From Pelargonium nanum (taxonomy: Eukaryota; Streptophyta; Magnoliopsida; Geraniales; Geraniaceae): a DNA stretch of 26,584 nt. Made by a program: the position numbers and the translations under genes. The DNA is taken from the NCBI GenBank assembly GCA_036897485.1, contig JAYMTF010001074.1, positions 1 through 26,584 on the forward strand. Reading direction: 5' to 3'. Below, piece by piece: positions 17,507-26,584 of the stretch (the first letter of the stretch is position 1; each line of letters starts with the position of its first letter). Below the pieces are notes generated by a model. It had not been told where the DNA came from and did no database searches. It saw nothing but the letters and a program-made list of their open reading frames with translations.

Positions 17507-20500
17507 CTACTGGAAAATAATATCGTCTTTTTCCATGTCGAGAAAATCACCAAGATAATTGGGAGCTTCTGCTTCGCTTGACGACGTACCAAGTTCAGCC
17601 TGCAAGAATAGCTGAATCAATTCAAAAGTGTCCACTATGCGAGTGAATCGTATAAATGCCAAACAATAATGAAACTATTTAAGAGTAATATGCTATTATT
17701 TCCAAGTATATGAGTTTGAAATAAGGACTAATCATGACAATGTGAAGAGTGGACCATTTGTAAGTTAAGAAATATGAACATATAAATTTCATCACATTTT
17801 ATTGGCATGGAAAAGCAACTTGAATGCGCAAAGAGACAATGAAAATTTAACCGATGGATTATGTATAAACACAATGTATTGTGTGCGAAAAAAGAAACAG
17901 ATTTGGAGCATCACAGTTCTGCATTACCCATTGATTGAAAATGCAGAACCATTTTCAAGCAAGCACTCTGGTGGCTATCATACCAAATTAAGGTTTAGAC
18001 GGGACAAGTTAAGACAATGTCTTAAATAACCAGACGAGGTCAAACCAGTTAGTTGACCGGATTACCAGTTACACCAATCTAGCTGGCTGGGTCGCCAGGC
18101 AACATGGCATCCAAAAAAATTAAAAGTATATTTTGGCCAGTTTTGCACTTTTGCCAGGGTTTGACCATGATCTCGGGCTGATTAAAATCCAACCTATTCA
18201 CAGGCCAGGGCAGTCCGGTTTTTAAACCCTTGGTTAATACAAACACTAGAAGATACCCTCCATCCCAAAATTAGTGTCTTTTTGAGAAAGATTAAGAAGT
18301 TAGTTAATGTTGTACATTTACTCTTGTAACCCCATGAACATGTATTGTAACAAAACTCAAGAGATACTAGCTAGCGTATTATAGCGATATTATTGGTAAT
18401 TCATGCATAATTAACTTTCTGAAAAATGAAACAATGAAAGAGAATCGGGACGCTCATTTTGGGACGGAGGGAGTATTGATCTAACAACGTTGCATAAACT
18501 ATTTGTTGTCGACATCATAAATAGTGGAGTTTCGCACTCAAAATTCAGAGTTGACTTCCTATTGTCTGAGTTCAAAGAGATTATAAAGGTTTATAACCAT
18601 CTTCATACCTTAGCTTGGCGACATCTTTCAAGCATGCGATGATATTGTTGACGCGCTTCTGGAGACTCAACCATAGATAACACCCTTGAGACAGCCTCAT
18701 CGAGAGCACCATCCACTTTCTGCTTGCGGAACACCTTGAGAATGTCTTCGTCTTCGTTATCATCAATGGCCTCTTTTTCCGGACGAAAACCTCGCAAACC
18801 AGCTCCTTTTCGGCGCCATCGCAACACAACTTTATCTAGAAATCCCACGGCCCAACAGAAGACCTTATAATGCTTCCTGACCTGATAACCTCTTACATGC
18901 GCCTGCCAAACAAGCAAGGCAAGTTACAAAACAATCTACGATCAAGCTAGTTCAGGAAAAAGGTTTTGATTCTTGTTATGCAAACTGTACATGTCCATAA
19001 TATCTATAAAGCATAGTTAAAATCCCTATTCAACCATAATTTCAACATGCATTTGAAGTAAATTCCTTACTTGTATCTTCACAACTTTCTGTCGCAATGC
19101 TAGGAAATCTTTCCGACCTTTCCAACCTCGGTATTTCTTCTGAATAGACAAAGCGGCAGAATTATAATCACGGGGATTGCCAAAGGCCAACTTTGACAAA
19201 GCCGAAAGCCCTCGAATATCGCTTGAACTGATACCATATTCATCATCTACGCTAGAACCATCTTCTCTTTGATGCCGCTTCCTGAACGAATGTGCGCGGA
19301 AAGCCGATTGTATGCGTGCAGCAGCCTGAGTTGCATTTCTAACTGCAGCCAAGGTATCTTTAAGTGAAAATTGATCTTCATTGGTACTAAGACTGCCGTT
19401 TGAGATGCTATTCACTGTTTTTTCTGCTTCAACCTCAGCTGACACCTTAGAAAGCTCACTTTCTTCCAGCCGGAGAGACGAAAGGTGGCTAGTCAGTGCA
19501 AGCTCTGAAAGATAGCCTGCCAATCCCTTGTGGCCACTGGAAGCAGCAATGGATGCCGGGGTTCTTCCTGTCGGGTCCTGTGCATTGGGGTCTGTCACTG
19601 CACCAGCTGATGCACCAGAAGCTATTAGTGAAGCAACCATTTTTTCCCTGTGTCAGAAGACATTCAAACATTCAGACTTATATCAATCAATCAGAAAAAC
19701 CAATCCTCTATGGGCTGTAGTGAATAGGCAACTATGACTCAATGTTCGATCTTAATCATAAGACATGCAAATGTATGAATTACTGGTATGAATCATACTG
19801 ATTTTGGGAATGTAAATAACAACTAACTAAATTATATTCTTAATTTTGATGAATTGTTTAAGAAGACAAAACTGTGAATAAGATTGTTCTTTCCTGAAGT
19901 TCAAATTGTCAAACTAACTCACACGTCCATTGATTAGTTCCAGGGTTCTAGAGGTATAGAACCAAGGTTCAGGTCCTGCCTACAATTGGTTGGGGGTGAG
20001 AGTAGAGCTGGCAAATGGGTCAATGAGCCGGAACGGCCAAGTATGTTCGGGTTCGGGAAGGGTAAAAAATCATATGCATCCTCATCGGGCCACTTTTTTC
20101 AGGAAGCGGCCTGAACCCGAAGTTATTGGGCCCGATCAAAGATGACCTGCATATCCTTGGCCCATTTACCAGCTCTAGGTGAAGGGAAAGGCTGCCCCCA
20201 CAGTGTAGCCCAGCCATTGGGAAAGAAAATCCAAATACATGTCATATATCCTTTTACCTTCCAAAGCGAGCAGCCCAATGAAGAGCAGTCCACCCATTAA
20301 TATCACGGAAATCTATGCTGACTCCATAGCTTAGAATAGGATTTAAGGCCCACTCATAGCCCAATCCAGCAACCATGTGAATTATCCCTTGCTCTTTTTT
20401 GGACAAGGAACAACTGGGCTGGTCATGTCCCTCCTGGAATCTAGACAAAAGCCACTGGTGTAACTTGTCTTTCAGAAGTTCTTGGAGAAGCCAATCAGTA

Positions 20501-23500
20501 GTGGCAGATGAAGTCCCACTGCCCATTAAAAGAGCCTCTATCACATGACTCCATGAATCATCATCAGATTTCAATTTTCTCAGTGGATGATGTCCCGATC
20601 CTTCAATGTCACCTTTCTGCATTGATGATTCAGACAGAAGAATCTGCACAAATCTGACCAGTAGTAACATCTCTTCTGCACTTTTCATAGTCTCAGTTTG
20701 ATGCATATCATCATGAACACAACTGCTAGTCTTAACCCGATACTCAAACTCTCTGACTTCACTGCAGGATTCCCGGTTTCCAGAAGTAATGCAGAGACTG
20801 ACTTTTCCAGGAGAATGGTTAGGAGCTTGACAACAGATGACACCTTCCTGAATGATCTGAACAGGAACTTCAATGTCACCAAACATACACTTCCAGGCAG
20901 ATTCTGATGGATCACAGAGAAAAGATCCAATAATGATCACCTGCACCCAGAAAAGTTGTGTTTTAAAATTTTATCTCCAATTCCTAAATTAATGGCACCA
21001 CCACAAGCAATTTATGAAAATGATTTAGAAGGAGAAAATTTTGAAACACCCTAGCACAATGTAGGCATTGTCAACTACAAGCTCAATAGTTAAGGTAAAG
21101 GTTATAAGTTTGACATAACTTAAGATACTTTTATAATGACCCAGTAAGTCATACATGGTAGCAGAAGTAATTTATACTTTATTGACATTTGAATGGTTTT
21201 TCAGAATCTCTATTAGATGGGCCTAAGCTATGTCTGCAAGCATTTGACATATAGTTCAAGAAAACTGGCCTAATCTACGTTTGAGTTTGAGAGAAAACCA
21301 GCTTCATTTTGACATTGATTTCGAAAGTCTTACTAAAACGCCTACTTGTTAAAACAAAGCAATACATAGTCACTTTGTCTAGTAAACAAAAGTTAAATTG
21401 GACTTGGCAATCAGCACCAGAAGGATTGATGTGTCATATATAGTGGCTTCTTTTACGATGAATCATAAAACTGAACCAAAATAGATGATCACCTAATACT
21501 ATGTTATTCGACCATTTTGGATCAGTAGAAAATATATTGGTTCATAGATGATCATATATCTAGGGGGAAGAGAGTGGCGTGGTTCTATAAAAAGTAATAA
21601 ACATGTTGTCATCAAATAAAGGTATTATAAAGGCACCACATAACCAGGCTGATTCTGGAGAGTACTAAGGCATGCTTGGACCAAATTATAAAAACAAAAC
21701 AAATACCTTTGTAGCCTCATTAGTGTAACCCCATTCCGGGGATATTTCCCTAATTGTAAAATTTTGTTTTTGTGCAACAGTCAAACTTGAATCTTCAATG
21801 TGCCCTTGATCATAAAACATTGGATAAGAATCGGTATATGTATTCTGACTTTCCATTAGAGGAGAATATGCAGGATAATTGAAATTTGCAACTTCTTGAG
21901 GCAGCAACACAGAGGCTGTTATAACAAGAGGCATGACAAAGCTTAATATAAATTCAATGGGTGCTTGAAATGCAATGTTAACTTCTTATGGAGAGCACAA
22001 AAACCATACAATTTTGAACATTATTTCCACGCAAATTCTCCTCCGACTCAAATCCCGATGATGGTTCATAAGATTCAAGTGCATCTGCCCAAAATAAAGA
22101 ATCTTTACTTCCGCCTGTATATTCTTTTTGTAATGACTGATGATGATGTTTTCCATTGTCACCTACATATAGTGATTCTATAAATTAGCAAGCTAATGAT
22201 GCAACAAGGTATCAATTGTATAAAAATACTCGTAACAGCAAAAGGCCGTATCAAATTCAGTAACAAAGACAGTCAATATCAAACAAAATGTTAAAAATGC
22301 ATGATATACAGCATCTAAAACTGTATGTAGCCAGACTACAGATTTAAGAATCGTTCGGATCTCATAAAACCTTAAGTAACTCAAAATTTCTAAGCACTGT
22401 CTAATGAAAGAAAAGAACAAACCAGCATTCTGAAGCAGTGTGAGATTGTCTGAATGATCCTGCATCCCTGCATGATTGCTAAATTCATGTGCAGTATATC
22501 CGGGTGCATACAGTAAATTTGATAGGTCATTCTGCTTGTAGGTCTCCCTTTCATAAATTGGCACACCTGATACATGTGAATCATCATCCTGAATATTGAA
22601 TGGAATGTCTTTGATACTATCCTCATTCAAACTCAACTGCTCCTCAAGCCTTCTCAAGGCTTGACTAACCTCAAGGTCAGATGAGCTATTTAACTCTCCT
22701 GTTTTATCAACAGTATCAAAGTGACCCATCCCATTGTTCTTTATGGCTATCTTAGAGCTAACTTCTGTAGACTCAGGGCTAGGTATATTCTGATATTGCT
22801 CGTAATAATCACTGAATACAGAAGTAGAGCCTGGATTATGAGTAGTATTTGAACCAGGACTCGGACTCGGACTTGGACTGAATGTAGATGAGGATCCCGG
22901 TGATAACTGGGGAACAGAACCAAAACTAGGCTTCCCCTGCACCACATAAATTCAAACAGCGATGTTAATACAATCTAAATTTATACCCAAAAAACCTGCT
23001 ATCTCAAATGGAAAAAAATATCAAATAACAAAATAAAACAAAAGTAGCAGAAAACCTAAAAAAACTCTTTACAGAAAGTGAAAACATTCTGGATGCTGTT
23101 TCAATTCACAGCTTAGAATATTTATGTCAGGTAAGCTGAAGAGGGCAAGATGGCAGAAAGTTCAGAATCAAGTCCCTTTTTTCAGAATTAAACTAGCATG
23201 GTAAAGGGTGGCAATTGCATATCTAGGAGGTTTGAAGTTACACTTGATTGTGCAAAATAGGCTGAGACTCTATAGAACATGAAAGATTGAACACCAGACA
23301 GAAAGAATGAAAAACACATTTATGAGATGATTTAAAGTGACTCTACTAATACTAGGCAATAGTTAAAACAAAAAATTCTGTCCGCGATCAAGTTATAAAT
23401 ACTCACCTCAGATATCTCTCTATAGTGAACAAGAACAATGTGTTCATATGCCCTGCCAAAAATAAATAATATATGAAAAGTGTGGACTCTCAATCACATT

Positions 23501-24827
23501 CAACATAAATAATCCATATAAACTGTTCATCACATACGTTAAGGCAACAAATTTACAAGTTTTAACTGATCAGAAGTGGTAGACTATGGGCAAGTTCAAG
23601 CAACTTTTCACAACGTGGTGTTTTAACATCTTTATAAACAATTCTTTAATATAATATACAGTACAAATTAATAGTTATACACTCACGGATCCAGCATCCA
23701 GTAGCTGCGCCTCTGAAAAGTGGGGTTCTGCTCTCCATGTGCATAATAACAATTCAGAGCTTCAACATTCCCAACCTAGCAATGTAAGATTAAAGGTCAT
23801 CCCACATACTGAATAGATCAATACATAGAACTCCATTAACTCTGAAGAAAATTTAAATGAACAAATAAAGCACACAAACTTATAATATTTACAGTATCCA
23901 AAAAAGATTTTATAGAAAGAATTATTCTATTTCATAACTATAGCATGTAAGAGCAATAATACACAGTTAATCTAATAGTTCATTTTAAACCATTTGCAAT
24001 CTTTTCTTCTACCTAACTTCAGGCCTTACAAAAAGTCTAGCCACTCGTGCAGAACAGGTTCACATGTGTGGAAAACAACCACCTTACTAGACATTAATAC
24101 TACTCATATTCAAAAGAAACTTCAATTTAGTTCAATACTCAAGATATGCGCACATCTTTTAAGCAATGACATGTGAGAAATTAGTATAATATAAATTGAA
24201 GCAATCTACCAAATAGCAATCACACTTGACATAAGAAATGATTGGCTTCCATGAGTCTCATCTTTCTCACAAACCTTAAGCCGCTCATGTGCTTCCCCAA
24301 CAGTTCTTCCATCCCTCTTTTTTCGCCAGTTATGACCATCCTTTCGAAAGAACCGAAGGACCCTCTTGTTGAAAAGATACAACGATCCACCTATTGAAAC
24401 AAGCCATAATCAATCAGTAGCCTAACTACCTGTTATGTACAACAGCATATATTCTGAGAATTCATCAAAGTAAAAAAAACATAAAAACCACTTATCAAAT
24501 CAAACAATCAGTAAAAATGTAAAGCAAAGGAGTCTTCTAGAGTAAGAATGTTTACTCGTAGGCTTCTGAGGGGGCTCTTGAGTGAACTGATACTTGTCAT
24601 GATTCTGTAAAATGTACAAAACCTCCACAGGCTTCAACCACCGCGATTGAGCTTCTCTATACAGTTCATCAATATCATATCCTGACATTTCCATACAGAA
24701 ACAATAATTAATAACAAAAAAACTAACAAAATCAACTATACGCATAAAATTCCAAAAATAATCAATGATGCGAAAATGATTAGAGCAACAAAAGAACAAA
24801 ATATCTCATCACCTCACCTGATTGCAT
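17507..24827 (-). CDS. CAMTA4: Calmodulin-binding transcription activator, CAMTA4 type
   Basis: CAMTAs are nuclear, Ca2+/calmodulin-regulated activators that bind CGCG boxes and act in cold, stress and defence responses. Exons on the - strand: 24827-24818, 24681-24556, 24390-24275, 23775-23687, 23452-23407, 22936-22423, 22162-22010, 21915-21707, 20940-20258, 19647-19071, 18902-18609, 17599-17507. Phases join throughout, giving 969 residues (Arabidopsis CAMTA4 about 1016). Domains: CG-1 DNA-binding (about 9-129, with basic WRKKRDGR at 67-74), TIG (about 404-490), ankyrin repeats (about 604-704, GWTALHWAA), IQ motifs (about 757-773, 813-829, 837-853) and the calmodulin-binding helix around Trp858-Trp870. 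The start MQSGYDIDELYREAQSRWLK and FTIREISPEWGY fit CAMTA4 better than CAMTA3. Exon 7 must stop at the 22010/22009 donor because reading on meets a stop. The first coding exon is only 10 bases. Introns 9 and 11 carry MITEs. Confidence 0.95.
18254..18475. mobile_element. Stowaway-like MITE in CAMTA4 intron 11
   Basis: The left end taccctccatcccaaaat and the reverse complement of the right end (tactccctccgtcccaaaat) are near-identical terminal inverted repeats flanked by TA, the target duplication of Tc1/mariner elements. The size of about 220 bases suits a Stowaway MITE. It is the best-preserved member of the family in this window. Confidence 0.85.
20003..20177. mobile_element. hAT-like MITE in CAMTA4 intron 9
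   Basis: Terminal inverted repeats tagagctggcaaatgggtca and (reverse complement of the right end) tagagctggtaaatgggcca match at 18 of 20 positions. The 8-base flanks ggtgagag and ggtgaagg agree at 6 of 8 positions, as expected for a decayed hAT target duplication. The 175-base interior is rich in cgggttcggg and gcccgatc stretches and has no coding capacity. Confidence 0.75.
20959..21706 (-). other. CAMTA4 intron 8, no recognised element
   Basis: The intron 20941-21706 is AT-rich. A phrase around 21080-21130 (agctcaatagttaaggtaaa, then ggttataagtttga) recalls a tRNA-derived SINE head but is too short and has no tail. Nothing else is supported. Confidence 0.4.
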
Positions 24828-25200
24828 CTTGACAGCGAAACTAAACGAATTGCAGAGTTTTTTGGCTCGAACACATTTGAAACCCTACTCCGAGCTCTCG
24901 AAGCTTCGATTCAAGGCCGTTTTGAGCAAAAACACCTTCAGAGGATCCGGATTTCGCCGACGAGAGACAAGAACAGTACCGTCCGGAGCAGAACGGGGAT
25001 CAGCCGAGACGGTCGCCGGAGAAACTGGAGAGTGAGAGCCTGAACCAGATCAGGCTCGAACCAGCCCCAAAACTTGGACAGGCAAAGAAACAGAGAGAGA
25101 AATTGACTTCGGTACTGTACGGCTGAAACCAACGAAAACTGGTTGTAGTGTGAGGTGGAGTAGGTGGGGAATTATCCGCTGCGGCTGGTGCAGAATAAGG
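24828..25200 (-). other. CAMTA4 5' UTR (inferred)
   Basis: This region is more GC-rich than the flanking DNA and lies between the start codon and a TATA box at 25230-25223. It contains several gccgacgg- and cggag-type stretches read on the + strand. Short open frames on both strands lack support and overlap the leader. Confidence 0.5.
24841..24876 (-). promoter_or_regulatory. Upstream ORF in the CAMTA4 leader
   Basis: An ATG at 24876 opens an 11-codon reading frame (MCSSQKTLQFV) that stops at 24841, 13 bases before the CAMTA4 start codon. Scanning the roughly 370-base putative leader on the - strand shows no other ATG. Such a short inter-cistronic gap would disfavour re-initiation, so translation may be dampened. 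The A at -3 (aaatgtg context) is moderately favourable. Confidence 0.5.
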
Positions 25201-25222
25201 GACTTTTTCGGTCTTATTAAAG

Positions 25223-25230
25223 AATTTATA
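25223..25230 (-). promoter_or_regulatory. TATA box of CAMTA4 (candidate)
   Basis: On the - strand the sequence reads gtataaattc. It lies at the boundary between AT-rich upstream DNA and the GC-richer leader, and predicts a transcription start near 25195-25200. Confidence 0.45.
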
Positions 25231-25259
25231 CTTGACTTTTAAGGAGAATGACGATTTTG

Positions 25260-25860
25260 CCCAAATACAAGACAAAGGTACGGTTGTTGCCGTTTTTTTT
25301 TATTTAGTTAGTGAATTACTGGAATATCCTACTAATTCAAATATCATTTGAGATGAAAGTAGTTGATACCAAAGTTATTTCCTACTAAATGATCAATTGT
25401 AAATGTGTAGATATTATCGAATTTTAGAAAAATGAATTCGACTTATTAGAAATTTATACGTATCTGAAAAAATTAAACCGATAAGAGTTCACGAGTACTT
25501 ATCCAAAAAATTTCTTTGAAGAAATGCTTCAAGAGAAAGAGAAAATATTCTAATTAAGAACAAACTGAGGACTACTCCAAGATGTCTTACTGAAGACGTA
25601 ATTGGTCAACATAGGTTGGAAGAACATTAATGTGCACAATATGTTTGACCGAGGTTCCACATCGTCTCAAACTCATGTTGTAATGCCTAAAACTCCACAT
25701 ATGACGACACGGTCGATGAGACTTTATAAGACTATTCACCATTTGATAACATCTCGTCACAATGTAGACTGAAAAAACGTCCAAACATTGTTTGTTATTG
25801 TCGTGTCTATTCCATCTAGTCTTTCCATCATAAAATAAATGTATACTTTTTTCACAAATT
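25260..25860. other. CAMTA4 upstream intergenic DNA
   Basis: No gene, RNA or clear element is seen. The DNA is AT-rich and the short open frame around 25587-25784 has no protein-like features. Distal promoter elements of CAMTA4 may lie here. Confidence 0.45.
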
Positions 25861-25865
25861 TACTT

Positions 25866-26523
25866 AGGGCTTGTTTGGGTTGTCTACTTCAATTGTTGTA
25901 AAATGTTTGTAGAGGTAAAGTGTCTGTAGATGTAGTTTGAATGAGGTAAAATGTCTGTAGAGAATAAAGGTTTTGTTTAGTAAACCAATGTATGGAAGGA
26001 GGTTGAAATTGAATTTTGGATTAAAGGATTATTTGGTAAAATTGTCTGAAAGTAAGAGTGTTATTTTCAATTTACTAAAATACCCTTTAGACTTAAAGAT
26101 TATGAACTTTGGAATAACTTTTTTTTTTGTATCTATGACAAAATATTAGATAATTGCATATTTGTAATCAATATTACCGTCTTATACAATATATTGACTC
26201 ATCATTTTTGTTTGAGTGCTTAATTATATATGTATTCAAATAGAGTATTGGTGGTACCAATGTGCATCTTCATGTTCAAGGTCAACCCATGAATTACTAT
26301 GGTCGACCTACAAAAAAGAAATGAAGGTCTTTGGCACATCTTGGTTGACCGATAACATAAGTAACAATTCATGAATATCTAACTATGCGGTCGACCCATA
26401 TACATGTAGGTCGACCGCAAACACTAAAAAAAAACGCGTGCATCTTAATTCTGAGGTCGACCATAACATATTTGGGCCGACCTCACAGTGTATTTTTGAT
26501 TGATTAACTCAAACAAACCACCA
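25866..26523. mobile_element. Possible transposon with GGGCTTGTTTGGGTT ends
   Basis: The left end gggcttgtttgggttgtcta and the reverse complement of the right end (ggtttgtttgagttaatc) are similar, of the kind seen in many plant DNA elements. Inside the left part, the phrase gtaaaatgtctgtagag or a variant is repeated about three times (25900-25960). Target duplications were not identified, so the limits are tentative. Confidence 0.35.
26386..26419. repeat. Perfect 11-base palindromic hairpin (TGCGGTCGACC)
   Basis: The arms tgcggtcgacc (26386-26396) and ggtcgaccgca (26409-26419) are exact inverted repeats around a 12-base loop. Further GGTCGACC- or GGCCGACC-type sites lie at about 26301-26309, 26453-26463 and 26476-26482. 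The last two form a second imperfect hairpin. Confidence 0.8.
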
Positions 26524-26584
26524 CTCTCTCTCTCTCTCTTTGCAACTCTCCCTCTATCTGCAACTCTCTCTTTCTCTGCAACTC
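26523..26584. repeat. CT-rich repeat with tgcaactctc units at the window edge
   Basis: A (CT)n run is followed by three copies of the motif tgcaactc at intervals of about 18-20 bases, continuing off the window end. It may belong to a CT-rich leader of a neighbouring gene or to a simple repeat; the window stops before this can be judged. Confidence 0.75.

Noticed and set aside
18581..18829. 82-codon - strand open frame
   Set aside because: It is an out-of-frame shadow of CAMTA4 exon 11, whose correct frame holds the calmodulin-binding helix.
24822..25043. + strand open frames of about 70 codons opposite the CAMTA4 leader
   Set aside because: They overlap the CAMTA4 start and 5' UTR in antisense; no family match and Arg-rich translation of GC-rich leader DNA.
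25000..25275. 91-codon - strand open frame upstream of CAMTA4 as an alternative N-terminus
   Set aside because: Its start lies upstream of the likely TATA box, it is not in a spliceable arrangement with the MQSG start, and CAMTA4 proteins begin at MQS.

Overview
This is nuclear DNA of a flowering plant, almost certainly a eudicot. It holds intron-rich genes with GT-AG introns, AT-rich non-coding DNA, plant-type SINEs and MITEs, and proteins that read as orthologues of Arabidopsis AHK3, NTF2 and CAMTA4. Four genes are supported. All exon coordinates were read by eye from splice sites, reading phase and remembered family sequences; no alignment was run.

Layout. (1) 56-7086, + strand: a complete cytokinin-receptor histidine kinase of the AHK3 type, 10 coding exons, 1017 residues, with a possible 3'-UTR intron at 7178-7893. 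(2) 9020-11888, + strand: nuclear transport factor 2 (NTF2), 2 exons, 123 residues, with a 2.5-kb first intron that opens with a telo-box-bearing tandem repeat. (3) 12717-15718, - strand: an unrecognised 223-residue protein with one predicted membrane segment, 2 exons, and an in-frame 159-nt candidate exitron that would remove that segment. (4) 17507-24827, - strand: a calmodulin-binding transcription activator of the CAMTA4 type, 12 coding exons, 969 residues, with a short uORF just upstream of its start. Genes 2 and 3 converge (tail to tail); genes 3 and 4 point the same way.

The rest is mostly small non-autonomous transposons. They include fold-back MITEs, a Stowaway-like family with CTCCCTCCGTCCC-type ends, hAT-like elements with TAGAGCTGGCAA ends, relics resembling the Au SINE, another tRNA-derived SINE nested inside a MITE, a possible LINE 3' end, and three intronic tandem-repeat arrays. 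Most sit in introns or UTRs, so they are probably transcribed.

The genes do not form a cluster with a shared pathway: cytokinin sensing, nuclear import of Ran and calcium/calmodulin-responsive transcription are separate processes. I see no convincing unknown system. The points most worth checking are the candidate exitron, the long hairpin in AHK3 intron 1, the telo-box repeats in the NTF2 intron and the CAMTA4 uORF.
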